A stretch of DNA of 64,000 nt from Rhodopseudomonas faecalis. Lineage in GTDB: Bacteria; Pseudomonadota; Alphaproteobacteria; Rhizobiales; Xanthobacteraceae. Below the pieces are notes generated by a model. That model was not told where the DNA came from, searched no databases, and saw only the letters and a list, made by a program, of their open reading frames with translations. Shown here piece by piece: positions 57,307 to 64,000 of the stretch; the stretch's first letter is position 1, and every line of letters begins with the position of its first letter. The translations under genes and the position numbers were made by a program. The DNA is taken from positions 1 to 64,000 of the forward strand of contig NZ_QJTI01000018.1 of assembly GCF_003217325.1 (NCBI RefSeq), read 5' to 3'.

Positions 57307-57810
57307 CTACTCCGCTTTGCCGACCGTGGACGAGGCGCCAGTGGCTTTCTCGTTCAGCTTGTCCGCCTGGTCCATCACCGATTTGAAGTAGCCCTCGCCG
57401 TCGCCGAGCGTGATGCGGCGCTGGCAGGTGGGCGCGCAGCTATAGGACTCGCGGTCGACGCCACGATAGACCGTGATTACCGGATCGATCGGCCCTTCGA
57501 CCTGAATGACACGGTTGACCAGCACTTCACCGGCCCGGTCCATTGCGATCACATTGGTGGCGCCGTAACCCTTGCCGGTGACAACGACCACGCCGCCCGG
57601 CTGCAGGCTGACATCGGCGATCAGTGGATTGCCGACCACCAGCGTCGCAATGCGCGGCGGCATCTTCACCAGCTTGGCTTGATCGACAGCGACGGCAATG
57701 GTGTCCTCGCCGGCTCCTGCAAATGCAACTGTTCCGGAAACCAAGGCAATCGCCAGCGACCCCGACCGCACCGCCGCGCTCAAATCGCGGCGCACCGACT
57801 TCTTCGACAT
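57307..57810 (-). CDS. Secreted CpaC-N-terminal-domain protein (pilus assembly-like)
   Basis: A 167-residue exported protein. A signal peptide (SGSLAIALVSGTVAFAGAG) is followed by a domain like the pilus-assembly N-terminal domain found before secretins: VDQAKLVKMPPRIATLVVGN, PLIADVSLQPGGVVVVTG, GYGATNVIAMDR. The full CpaC at 60126 has the same domain (IKDVLVADPLIANAVV). A C-terminal segment with two cysteines (CAPTCQRR) is unlike a secretin, which is missing. GGAG lies 7 bases before the ATG at 57810. It is divergent from flp and may be an accessory periplasmic partner of the Tad secretin. Confidence 0.82.
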   Translation of the reverse strand: MSKKSVRRDLSAAVRSGSLAIALVSGTVAFAGAGEDTIAVAVDQAKLVKMPPRIATLVVGNPLIADVSLQPGGVVVVTGKGYGATNVIAMDRAGEVLVNRVIQVEGPIDPVITVYRGVDRESYSCAPTCQRRITLGDGEGYFKSVMDQADKLNEKATGASSTVGKAE

Positions 57811-58176
57811 ACTCAACTCCGGGACATCAACAAGCCGGCCAAAGCGATACGCAGCGGGGCCGGCGCCCGACATGGCAAATGTGCCGTTAATTGATGAATG
57901 ATCTGCAAATGACCGCAATCCATCTCGGCAAGCTCTCGCGATGCGCGAGCAGAGCATTCATCGCAATCTAAAAACGATCGATTTATTAGTGGGTTGCAAG
58001 ATGATGCTGTTAATTTGAAGTTTACTCTATGAAAGAAGTGCGAGTTACCTCCGAGTTTCTGCGATCGAATTAACTGCAATGAAATCCCCCCCGCATAGGG
58101 TTGGGCCATGGTCACGGTGCTGAGAACGCCGGTCCGACCAGAAGTTCACAGCCTCGTGGATACATGGAGTTATCTC
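57811..58176. other. Divergent promoter region of the two pilus transcripts
   Basis: A 366-base AT-richer region between the leftward CpaC-N-like gene and the rightward flp pilin gene. It must hold promoters for both. A CtrA-like site at 58010–58025 is listed separately. No small gene is convincing here. Confidence 0.5.
58010..58025 (+). promoter_or_regulatory. CtrA-like binding site upstream of flp pilin
   Basis: TTAA, 7 bases, TTTAC: one mismatch from the CtrA consensus TTAA-N7-TTAAC. It lies about 150 bases before the pilin start. In Caulobacter the pilA gene is under CtrA control (established), so the position is suggestive. Confidence 0.4.
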
Positions 58177-58350
58177 ATGAAGAACATCGTTGCGCGTTTC
58201 CTCAAGGATGAGTCGGGTGCCACCGCGATCGAGTACGGCCTGATCGCCACCGGCATTGCGCTCGCGATCATCACCACGGTCCAACTGGTCGGCGGCAACC
58301 TGAGCATCCGCTTCAACGACGTCGCTGAGGCGTTGAAAAAGAAGAGCTAA
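58177..58350 (+). CDS. flp: Flp/Fap-type pilin
   Basis: A 57-residue Flp pilin precursor, the main subunit of Tad pili. The short basic leader ends at the prepilin peptidase site after G14 (DESG|ATAIEYGL) with the conserved Glu at +5 and adjacent Tyr; a hydrophobic helix (about 15–45) follows. GGAG lies 7 bases before the ATG at 58177; the frame is open 23 codons further upstream. Its prepilin peptidase CpaA is encoded just downstream. A hairpin follows, which may lower readthrough so that pilin is made in excess. Confidence 0.94.
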   Translation: MKNIVARFLKDESGATAIEYGLIATGIALAIITTVQLVGGNLSIRFNDVAEALKKKS

Positions 58351-58370
58351 TAGCTCCCGCTCTTCAATTG

Positions 58371-58408
58371 CGAAGGCCTCGGCCATCCCGGGGCCTTCGT
58401 CGTTTCTG
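58371..58408 (+). terminator. Hairpin after flp, possible attenuating terminator
   Basis: An 8-base-pair stem (58371–58378 with 58392–58399) with a 13-base loop, followed by CGTTT rather than a long T run, about 20 bases after the pilin stop. Weak terminators after pilin genes can set a high ratio of pilin to assembly proteins. Confidence 0.5.
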
Positions 58409-58448
58409 GCATCGGGGGCGTTAGCTGATCCCTTGCCTCGAGTTAGTC

Positions 58449-58592
58449 ATGCGTAGCCGCCACTCTATTCCACTCACCGCCCTCCCGTCGCGAACCGATG
58501 GTCGTTATCATCTCGAGGCAGGCGCGCTGATCTGCGCTGCGATGACATTAGCGATTGTCGCCGTGCTGGGCCGCATTGTCGTGATGTGGTGA
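58449..58592 (+). CDS. Possible 47-residue membrane peptide between flp and cpaA
   Basis: An open frame of 47 codons with a polar N-terminal half (MRSRHSIPLTALPSRTDGR) and one hydrophobic helix (AGALICAAMTLAIVAVLGRIVV). It lies between flp and cpaA in the same direction. The ribosome site is poor (no GGAG). The single membrane segment looks real rather than random, but I do not recognise a family and translation is unproven. Confidence 0.35.
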   Translation: MRSRHSIPLTALPSRTDGRYHLEAGALICAAMTLAIVAVLGRIVVMW

Positions 58593-58670
58593 CACCACCA
58601 CACATTTCCCGATTGTTCACGTCTGCGGCTTAACCTCGCCGCTGATGTCACCATCAGACCGGTGTGGCCT

Positions 58671-59195
58671 ATGATCCTCGACCTGCTGCGGCTATTTCTG
58701 TTTCCAGCACTGATGGCGTTTGCGGCGGTCAGCGATCTGTTGACGATGACGATTTCTAATCGAGTCTCGCTGCTGCTGATCATCGGGTTCTTCACACTCG
58801 CCGCTTGGAGCGGCATGGACTGGCAACAATTGCTGATGCACAGCGCCGCCGGCGCCACCGTGCTGGCCTTTGCCTTCACCTTCTTTGCAATGGGCTGGAT
58901 CGGCGGCGGCGATGCCAAAGTGGCCTCGGCCGCGGCGCTGTGGTTCGGCTTCGACCATCTGCTCGAATATCTGCTGTTCGCGTCGCTGTTTGGCGGGGCG
59001 TTGACGCTGGGGCTGATGCAGCTGCGAGAATGGCCGTTGCCGTCGGTGCTCACCGGCCAGGCCTGGCTGCTGCGACTGCACGCCAAAGAAAGCGGCATCC
59101 CCTATGGCATCGCGTTGGCGCTCGGGGCGCTGCTGGTCTACCCCGACACCCAGTGGATCCGGGCGGTCGACCTTAGCCATTTCGCCCTCCGCTGA
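58671..59195 (+). CDS. cpaA: Prepilin peptidase CpaA/TadV
   Basis: A 174-residue aspartic prepilin peptidase (A24 family) with about five or six membrane helices. The two catalytic aspartates are D22 in AAVSDLLTM and D81 in GGGDAK. It removes the Flp leader peptide and processes TadE-like pseudopilins. It is the short form without the N-methyltransferase domain. I use the ATG at 58671; a GTG 9 bases earlier is possible. Confidence 0.92.
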   Translation: MILDLLRLFLFPALMAFAAVSDLLTMTISNRVSLLLIIGFFTLAAWSGMDWQQLLMHSAAGATVLAFAFTFFAMGWIGGGDAKVASAAALWFGFDHLLEYLLFASLFGGALTLGLMQLREWPLPSVLTGQAWLLRLHAKESGIPYGIALALGALLVYPDTQWIRAVDLSHFALR

Positions 59196-59233
59196 TGCGG
59201 CCGCGCCCTTCAGGGCGATTTAGATACCCCTCA

Positions 59234-59249
59234 TTAACCATGCTTTGAC
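59234..59249 (+). promoter_or_regulatory. CtrA-like binding site upstream of cpaB
   Basis: TTAA, 7 bases, TTGAC: one mismatch from TTAA-N7-TTAAC. It lies about 70 bases before cpaB in the gap after cpaA. It could mark a separate promoter for cpaB onward. Confidence 0.35.
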
Positions 59250-59316
59250 GAATAACTGGTCAACTCCGGGTTAGGGCGGCGCATGCCGTCAGCCGTAATC
59301 TGGGAAGTTGAGCCAT

Positions 59317-60111
59317 ATGAATACCGCACGCATTGTGGTCCTGACGATCGCCGTCGGCGCGGGCGGCATTGCCGCATTTCTTGCGAGCGGCTCCGATCAG
59401 AAGCCCGCACCGGCCATCCCGGTTGCGGAGCCGATGCCGACCATCGATGTGCTGGTGGCGAAATCCGACATTCCGCTCGGGCAGACGGTCGGCCCCAATG
59501 ACGTGCAGTGGCAGGTGTGGCCGGCCGGCACGGTCAGCAGCCAGTTCATCCGCCGCAATGAACGCCCCGATGCCGCCACGCAGATCGTCGGCTCGATCGC
59601 GCGCTCGCCGTTCATCGCCGGTGAGCCGATTCGCGAATTGAAGCTGGTCAAGGCCGATGGCTCCGGTTTCATGGCGGCGATCCTGCCGTCGGGTATGCGC
59701 GCCATCTCCACCGAAATTTCGCCCGAAACCGGCGCTGGCGGCTTCATCCTGCCCAATGACCGCGTCGACGTGATTCTGACCAAGCGCGACCGGAACGCGG
59801 ACGCCCGCAAATCGACCGACCCGATCAATGCCGAGATCATTCTCAGCAATGTGCGCGTGCTCGCCATCGATCAGACCATTGAGGACAAGAACGGCCAAAA
59901 GGTCGTGGTCGGCAAGACCGCGACGCTTGAGCTGAAGCCGGAGCAATCGGAAACGCTGGCGCGGGCCCGGCAGAGCGGCACGCTGTCGCTGGCGCTGCGC
60001 AGCCTCGCTGACGCCGGCGCTACCGAGGCCGTGCAAGAAGATCATCGCCGCCGCGACAGCGTCAATGTGGTTCGGTTTGGCGTCTCGACGCCGACCACGA
60101 CCAATCAGTGA
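59317..60111 (+). CDS. cpaB: Flp pilus assembly protein CpaB/RcpC
   Basis: A 264-residue protein with one N-terminal membrane anchor (IVVLTIAVGAGGIAAFLASG), then a SAF domain (TIDVLVAKSDIPLGQTVGPNDV) and the RcpC/CpaB core (GFILPNDRVDVILTKRD). CpaB sits in the periplasm with the secretin CpaC. The ATG at 59317 follows GGGAAG at a longish distance. Its stop overlaps a possible GTG of cpaC. Confidence 0.93.
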   Translation: MNTARIVVLTIAVGAGGIAAFLASGSDQKPAPAIPVAEPMPTIDVLVAKSDIPLGQTVGPNDVQWQVWPAGTVSSQFIRRNERPDAATQIVGSIARSPFIAGEPIRELKLVKADGSGFMAAILPSGMRAISTEISPETGAGGFILPNDRVDVILTKRDRNADARKSTDPINAEIILSNVRVLAIDQTIEDKNGQKVVVGKTATLELKPEQSETLARARQSGTLSLALRSLADAGATEAVQEDHRRRDSVNVVRFGVSTPTTTNQ

Positions 60112-60125
60112 GCAAAGGACAGGCC

Positions 60126-61598
60126 ATGACCTGCGGCACGCCCTGCAGCCCGATCAACCGGACGACCCGAGGTCTGGGGCGCCGCGCCCTGGCGCTGTCC
60201 GCTGCCGTGCTGCTGTCGCTTCAGCCCGCGCTGACGCCAACGCTCGCTGCCGATCCTCGCTATGCGGTGTCATCCGACGGCCAGATGAACGCCCGGGTGC
60301 TATCGCTCGGGGTGTCGAAGTCCGTGGTGATCGACCTGCCGCGTGACATCAAGGACGTGCTGGTCGCCGACCCGTTGATCGCCAATGCCGTGGTCCGTTC
60401 CGCGCAGCGCGCCTACATCATCGGCGTCAAGGTCGGTCAGACCAACATCGTGTTCTTCGACAGCGCCGGCCAACAGATCGCCGCCTATGACATCGCGGTG
60501 ACGCGCGACCTCAACGGCATTCGCTCCGCGATCAAGCAGACGCTGCCGAATTCCGACATCCGGGTTGAGGGCGTCGGCGTCAAGGGCGTGCTGCTCAGCG
60601 GCTCGGTGGCGAGCCCGATCGAGGCGCAGCAGGCCGGCGACATCGCCACGCGGCTGGCCGAGGGTGCCGACAACGTCGTCAACAGCATTGTCGTGCGCGG
60701 CCGTGATCAGGTGATGCTGAAGGTGACCGTCGCCGAAGTGCAGCGCGATCTGATCAAGCAGCTCGGCATCGATCTGAGCGGCAGCCTGAACTACGGCACG
60801 GCGGTGGTGAACTTCAACAACACCACGCCGTTCACCGCCTATGGCAAGCAGCTCGTCACCGGCAATGCCATCACGGCGGCGTTCGGCTCCGCGCCCAGCG
60901 TCAGCGCGACCTTGAAGGCGATGGAAAGCGCCGGCGTGGTGCGTACCCTGGCCGAACCGAATCTAACGGCGATTTCCGGCGAGTCGGCGACCTTCGTCGC
61001 CGGCGGTGAATTCCCGGTGCCGTCCGGCTACAATTACGATCCGATCAGCCGGGTCGGCACCACCCAGCTGACTTTCAAGAAGTTCGGTATTTCGCTGAAC
61101 TTCACCCCAGTGGTGATGTCGGAAGGCCGCATCAGCTTGCGGGTGATGACCGAAGTGTCGGAACTGTCCGACGACAACGCCATCACGCTGGCGCAGTTCA
61201 CCGGCCCCGGCCTCACCGTGCCGTCGATCAAGACCCGCCGCGCCGAGACCACGCTGGAAATTCCCTCCGGCGGCTCGATGGCAATGGCCGGCCTGATCCA
61301 TGAGCAGACCAAGCAGGCCATCAACGGCCTGCCCGGCATGGCGCAGATTCCGGTGCTCGGCACGTTGTTCCGCAGCCGCGACTACATGAATCGTCAAAGC
61401 GAGCTGATGGTGCTGGTCACACCCTATGTGGTCCGCGCCGTTGCTCAGAAAGATCTGTCGCGTCCCGACGACGGCTTCACCGATGCGTCCGATCCGCAGG
61501 GCGACCTGCTCGGCAGCATCAACCGCATCTACGGCGTGCCGGGCAAGCCGGCTCCTGCGCGCAATTATCGCGGCGCCTACGGCTTCATTACCGACTGA
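60126..61598 (+). CDS. cpaC: Tad pilus secretin CpaC/RcpA
   Basis: A 490-residue outer-membrane secretin forming the pore for the Flp pilus. A signal peptide (ALALSAAVLLSLQPALTP, cut near TLA) precedes the pilus-assembly N-terminal domain (about 45–125, VIDLPRDIKDVLVADPLIAN), a BON-like domain, and the secretin core with VRTLAEPNLTAISGESATFVA, GGEFPVP and VPSIKTRRAETTLEIPSGGS. The ATG at 60126 has AAGGA 6–10 bases upstream; a GTG at 60108 overlapping the cpaB stop is the alternative. Confidence 0.94.
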   Translation: MTCGTPCSPINRTTRGLGRRALALSAAVLLSLQPALTPTLAADPRYAVSSDGQMNARVLSLGVSKSVVIDLPRDIKDVLVADPLIANAVVRSAQRAYIIGVKVGQTNIVFFDSAGQQIAAYDIAVTRDLNGIRSAIKQTLPNSDIRVEGVGVKGVLLSGSVASPIEAQQAGDIATRLAEGADNVVNSIVVRGRDQVMLKVTVAEVQRDLIKQLGIDLSGSLNYGTAVVNFNNTTPFTAYGKQLVTGNAITAAFGSAPSVSATLKAMESAGVVRTLAEPNLTAISGESATFVAGGEFPVPSGYNYDPISRVGTTQLTFKKFGISLNFTPVVMSEGRISLRVMTEVSELSDDNAITLAQFTGPGLTVPSIKTRRAETTLEIPSGGSMAMAGLIHEQTKQAINGLPGMAQIPVLGTLFRSRDYMNRQSELMVLVTPYVVRAVAQKDLSRPDDGFTDASDPQGDLLGSINRIYGVPGKPAPARNYRGAYGFITD

Positions 61599-61618
61599 GG
61601 CGGACAAGGACTGACACC

Positions 61619-62365
61619 ATGACCTTCGCTCGATCCGCCCACACTTCTCGTCGCGCCGGCTCCGCTGTAGCGATGCTCGGGCTCGGCCTGATGCTCGGCG
61701 CCTGCAATCACACTGGCCAGCGCGATCTCGACGCCACTGGCGCGGTGCCGGTCGACTACCGGCAGCGCCATCCGATCGCGATTCAGGAAGCCGACCAGAC
61801 CGTCCACGTATTTGTCGGCAACGGCCGCGGCGGCCTCACCGGCCCGCAGCGCGCCGACATCGCCGCGCTGGGACAAAGCTGGCTGCGCGAAGGCACCGGC
61901 CGGATCACCATCGATACGCCGGTGCAAACGCCGAATGCGCGCGCCGCCGCCGATTCCTTGCGCGAAATCCGCTCGCTGCTCGGGGCCATGGGCGTGCCCG
62001 CGCATGCCGTGGTGGTGCGCGACTATCGGCCGAGCGATCCTCGGCTATTCGCGGCGATCCGCGTCAACTATCCGCGCATCACCGCGTCGGTCGGTCCGTG
62101 CGGACTGTGGCCCGACGACCTCGGCCCGTCGATCAACAATCCCGGCTATTTCGAGAACCGGCCGTCCTACAATCACGGCTGCGCCACTCAGCGCAATCTG
62201 GCGGCAATGGTCGACAACCCGTCCGATCTCGTTCAACCGCGGCCTGAGACGCCGGCCTATACCGCACGGCGCACCGCGTCATTCGAGAAATATCGCAAGG
62301 GCAACTCAACGGCGACGGTTTACACCGAGTCCGAGAGCGCCAAAATTAGCAACACCGGCAAATGA
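61619..62365 (+). CDS. cpaD: Pilus assembly lipoprotein CpaD
   Basis: A 248-residue outer-membrane lipoprotein. The signal ends in the lipobox MLGAC with C29 as acylated cysteine. The CpaD domain (VDYRQRHPIAIQEADQTV, ARAAADSLREIRSLLG, CGLWPDDLGPSINNPGYFEN, GCATQRNLAAMVDNPSDLVQPR) covers the mature protein. CpaD is the pilotin-like partner of the CpaC secretin. It overlaps cpaE by 4 bases. Confidence 0.93.
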   Translation: MTFARSAHTSRRAGSAVAMLGLGLMLGACNHTGQRDLDATGAVPVDYRQRHPIAIQEADQTVHVFVGNGRGGLTGPQRADIAALGQSWLREGTGRITIDTPVQTPNARAAADSLREIRSLLGAMGVPAHAVVVRDYRPSDPRLFAAIRVNYPRITASVGPCGLWPDDLGPSINNPGYFENRPSYNHGCATQRNLAAMVDNPSDLVQPRPETPAYTARRTASFEKYRKGNSTATVYTESESAKISNTGK

Positions 62366-63633
62366 TCAGTTACGCACGCCAGACAACCGACGACGAGCAG
62401 CCTGCGCCGCCCCCGGTGCCGGTCGACGAGCACATCGCGCCTGCTCCGCGCGTATCGGTGCAAGCCTTCTGCGAGACGGTCGAAACTGCCTCGGCGGTGC
62501 AAGCCGCCGGAGAAGATCGCCGGCTCGGCAAGGCTCACCTGAAAATTCAGATGGGCGGCATCACGGCCGCGATCGAAGCCTATCGCACCGCGCCGACTCC
62601 GAACGTCATCATTCTGGAGACCGACGCGCGCAGCGACATTCTCGCCGGGCTCGATCAGCTCGCCACGGTCTGTGACGCCGGCACGCGGGTGATCGTGATC
62701 GGCAAGATCAACGACGTCACGCTGTACCGTGAACTGGTGCGGCGCGGCGTCAGCGACTACATCATCGCCCCGATTGCCCCGATCAATGTGGTGGCGTCGG
62801 TGTGCGGCCTGTTCTCGGCACCGGAAGCGCGCGCCGTCGGCCGCGTGGTGGCCGTGGTCGGCGCCAAGGGCGGCGTCGGCGCCTCAACCGTGGCTCATAA
62901 CGTGGCCTGGGCGATCGCGCGCGAGCTGGCGCTCGATACTGTGGTCGCCGACCTCGATCTGGCATTCGGCACCGCAGGCCTCGATTTCAATCAGGACCCG
63001 GCGCAAGGCATCGCCGATGCGGTGTTTTCACCGGATCGAGTCGACTCCGCCTTCGTGGAGCGCCTGCTGTCAAAGTGCACCGATCATCTCAGCCTGCTCG
63101 CGGCGCCCGCGACGCTCGAACGGGTTTATGATTTCGGCACCGAGGCATTTGACTCGATCTTTGATACGCTGCGCACCACCATGCCGTGCATCGTGCTCGA
63201 CGTGCCGCATCAATGGTCGGGATGGGCGAAGCGCGCGCTGGTGTCGGCCGACGATATCCTAATCGTGGCCGTTCCTGACCTCGCCAACCTGCGCAACACC
63301 AAAAACCTCTATGACCTGCTGAAAGCCGCGCGGCCGAACGATCGGCCGCCGCAATATTGTCTCAACCAGGTCGGGGTGCCGAAGCGGCCGGAAATCAGCG
63401 CAGCGGAATTTGCCAAGGCGATCGAGAGCGATCCGATCGTCTCGATCCCGTTCGACGCGCAATTGTTCGGGACCGCGGCCAACAACGGCCAGATGATCGC
63501 CGAAATCTCTGCGAACCACCGCACCACCGAGATGTTTCTGCAGATCGCGCAGCGGCTCACTGGCCGCGCCGAAACTAAGAAGTCGCGCAGCTCGTTCCTG
63601 TCGCCCTTGATCGAAAAACTGCTCGCAAAATAG
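62362..63633 (+). CDS. cpaE: Pilus assembly ATPase-like protein CpaE/TadZ
   Basis: A 423-residue protein with an N-terminal receiver-like domain (about 30–150, atypical, without a clear phospho-acceptor pattern) and a C-terminal MinD/ParA-like domain. The deviant Walker A is KGGVGAST (169–176), followed by VVADLDLAFGTAGLD. CpaE/TadZ marks the cell pole and localises the Tad machine. The ATG overlaps the cpaD stop (ATGA). Confidence 0.93.
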   Translation: MISYARQTTDDEQPAPPPVPVDEHIAPAPRVSVQAFCETVETASAVQAAGEDRRLGKAHLKIQMGGITAAIEAYRTAPTPNVIILETDARSDILAGLDQLATVCDAGTRVIVIGKINDVTLYRELVRRGVSDYIIAPIAPINVVASVCGLFSAPEARAVGRVVAVVGAKGGVGASTVAHNVAWAIARELALDTVVADLDLAFGTAGLDFNQDPAQGIADAVFSPDRVDSAFVERLLSKCTDHLSLLAAPATLERVYDFGTEAFDSIFDTLRTTMPCIVLDVPHQWSGWAKRALVSADDILIVAVPDLANLRNTKNLYDLLKAARPNDRPPQYCLNQVGVPKRPEISAAEFAKAIESDPIVSIPFDAQLFGTAANNGQMIAEISANHRTTEMFLQIAQRLTGRAETKKSRSSFLSPLIEKLLAK

Positions 63634-63651
63634 TCGAGGTGGAGCCAAAGC

Positions 63652-64000
63652 GTGTTTGGTAAGCGTTCCGCGCCAGAAACAGACCAGCGAGTGGGCAAAA
63701 CGCCTCCTTCACCGAAGGAGACGATGCCCACCGCGGCTGCGCGGCTGCCAGACCCCACGCCCGCCTCGGTGAGCTCGCCGCCGCTGTCGCCGGCACGCTA
63801 CACGCCTCCCCCGGTGATCGAAAGCAAACGGTCGGAGAACTATTACCAGGTCAAAGCGACGATCTTCGGCGCGTTGATCGAAGCGATCGATCTGACCCAG
63901 CTGTCCAAGCTGGATGGCGAGTCGGCGCGCGAAGAAATCCGCGACATCGTCAACGAGATCATCGCGATCAAGAACATCGTGATGTCGATCGCCGAGCAGG
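63652..64000 (+). CDS. cpaF: Pilus assembly ATPase CpaF/TadA, N-terminal part (cut by window edge)
   Basis: The first 116 codons of a CpaF-type secretion ATPase, running off the right edge. The GTG at 63652 follows GAGGTGGAG. A Pro/Ser/Thr-rich tail of about 55 residues precedes YYQVKATIFGALIEAIDLTQL and EEIRDIVNEIIAIKN, the typical N-terminal helical region of CpaF before the hexameric ATPase domain. CpaF powers Flp assembly. The ATPase motifs lie outside the window. Confidence 0.9.
   Translation, partial: MFGKRSAPETDQRVGKTPPSPKETMPTAAARLPDPTPASVSSPPLSPARYTPPPVIESKRSENYYQVKATIFGALIEAIDLTQLSKLDGESAREEIRDIVNEIIAIKNIVMSIAEQ

Overview
The window comes from a high-GC alphaproteobacterium, most likely of the Bradyrhizobium/Rhodopseudomonas group (inference). 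Supporting signs are a transaldolase–glucose-6-phosphate isomerase fusion, DUF3297/DUF3309/DUF6496/DUF6894 small proteins, a Caulobacter-type Tad (Cpa) pilus locus, EcfG-type promoters, and a nested palindromic intergenic repeat of the kind common in that family. No tRNA, rRNA, CRISPR array, prophage or intact insertion sequence was seen.

Layout. (1) 328–14961, minus strand: a surface-polysaccharide locus. It encodes a WbpM/PglF-type dehydratase, a WbpA–WlbA–WbpD route to a 2,3-diacetamido uronic acid, a flippase, GT2 and ArnT-like glycosyltransferases, an amidotransferase fusion that probably makes acetamidino sugars, and a PglC/PglD/PglE-like set (phosphoglycosyl transferase, acetyltransferase, aminotransferase). 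(2) 15767–17599: a GGDEF–EAL protein with a degenerate cyclase site. (3) 18359–23285: small hypothetical genes, a five-unit degenerate tandem repeat array (19434–20700) that I cannot assign, glutathione peroxidase and an amidase. (4) 23414–47142: central carbon and alpha-glucan metabolism. After a proline iminopeptidase come tal-pgi, gnd, zwf and pgl in one operon. malQ and a GH15 enzyme run leftward and are divergent from glgE, treS-maltokinase, glgB and glgX, followed by treY. This is the GlgE route from trehalose to branched alpha-glucan; treZ, glgA and glgC are absent from the window. (5) 47300–53009: small stress-type genes, LigD, TusA, a histidine-tailed UreE and a stand-alone (p)ppGpp hydrolase-like HD protein. 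(6) 53468–55700: DEAD-box helicase, IF-1 and a cold-shock protein. (7) 56003–64000: Tad/Flp pilus genes, with flp-cpaA-cpaB-cpaC-cpaD-cpaE-cpaF on the plus strand (cpaF is cut by the window edge) and two TadE-like genes plus a CpaC-N-terminal-like gene divergent from them.

The most unifying observation is regulatory. Matches to the alphaproteobacterial general-stress sigma factor EcfG consensus (GGAAC, 16–17 bases, then cGTT) lie in front of tal-pgi, malQ, glgE (the last two back to back, with abutting -35 boxes), the DUF3309 gene and ligD. This suggests that much of 24–51 kb is one general-stress island making trehalose and glucan, supplying NADPH and repairing DNA breaks. The most puzzling structure is the repeat array at 19434–20700.
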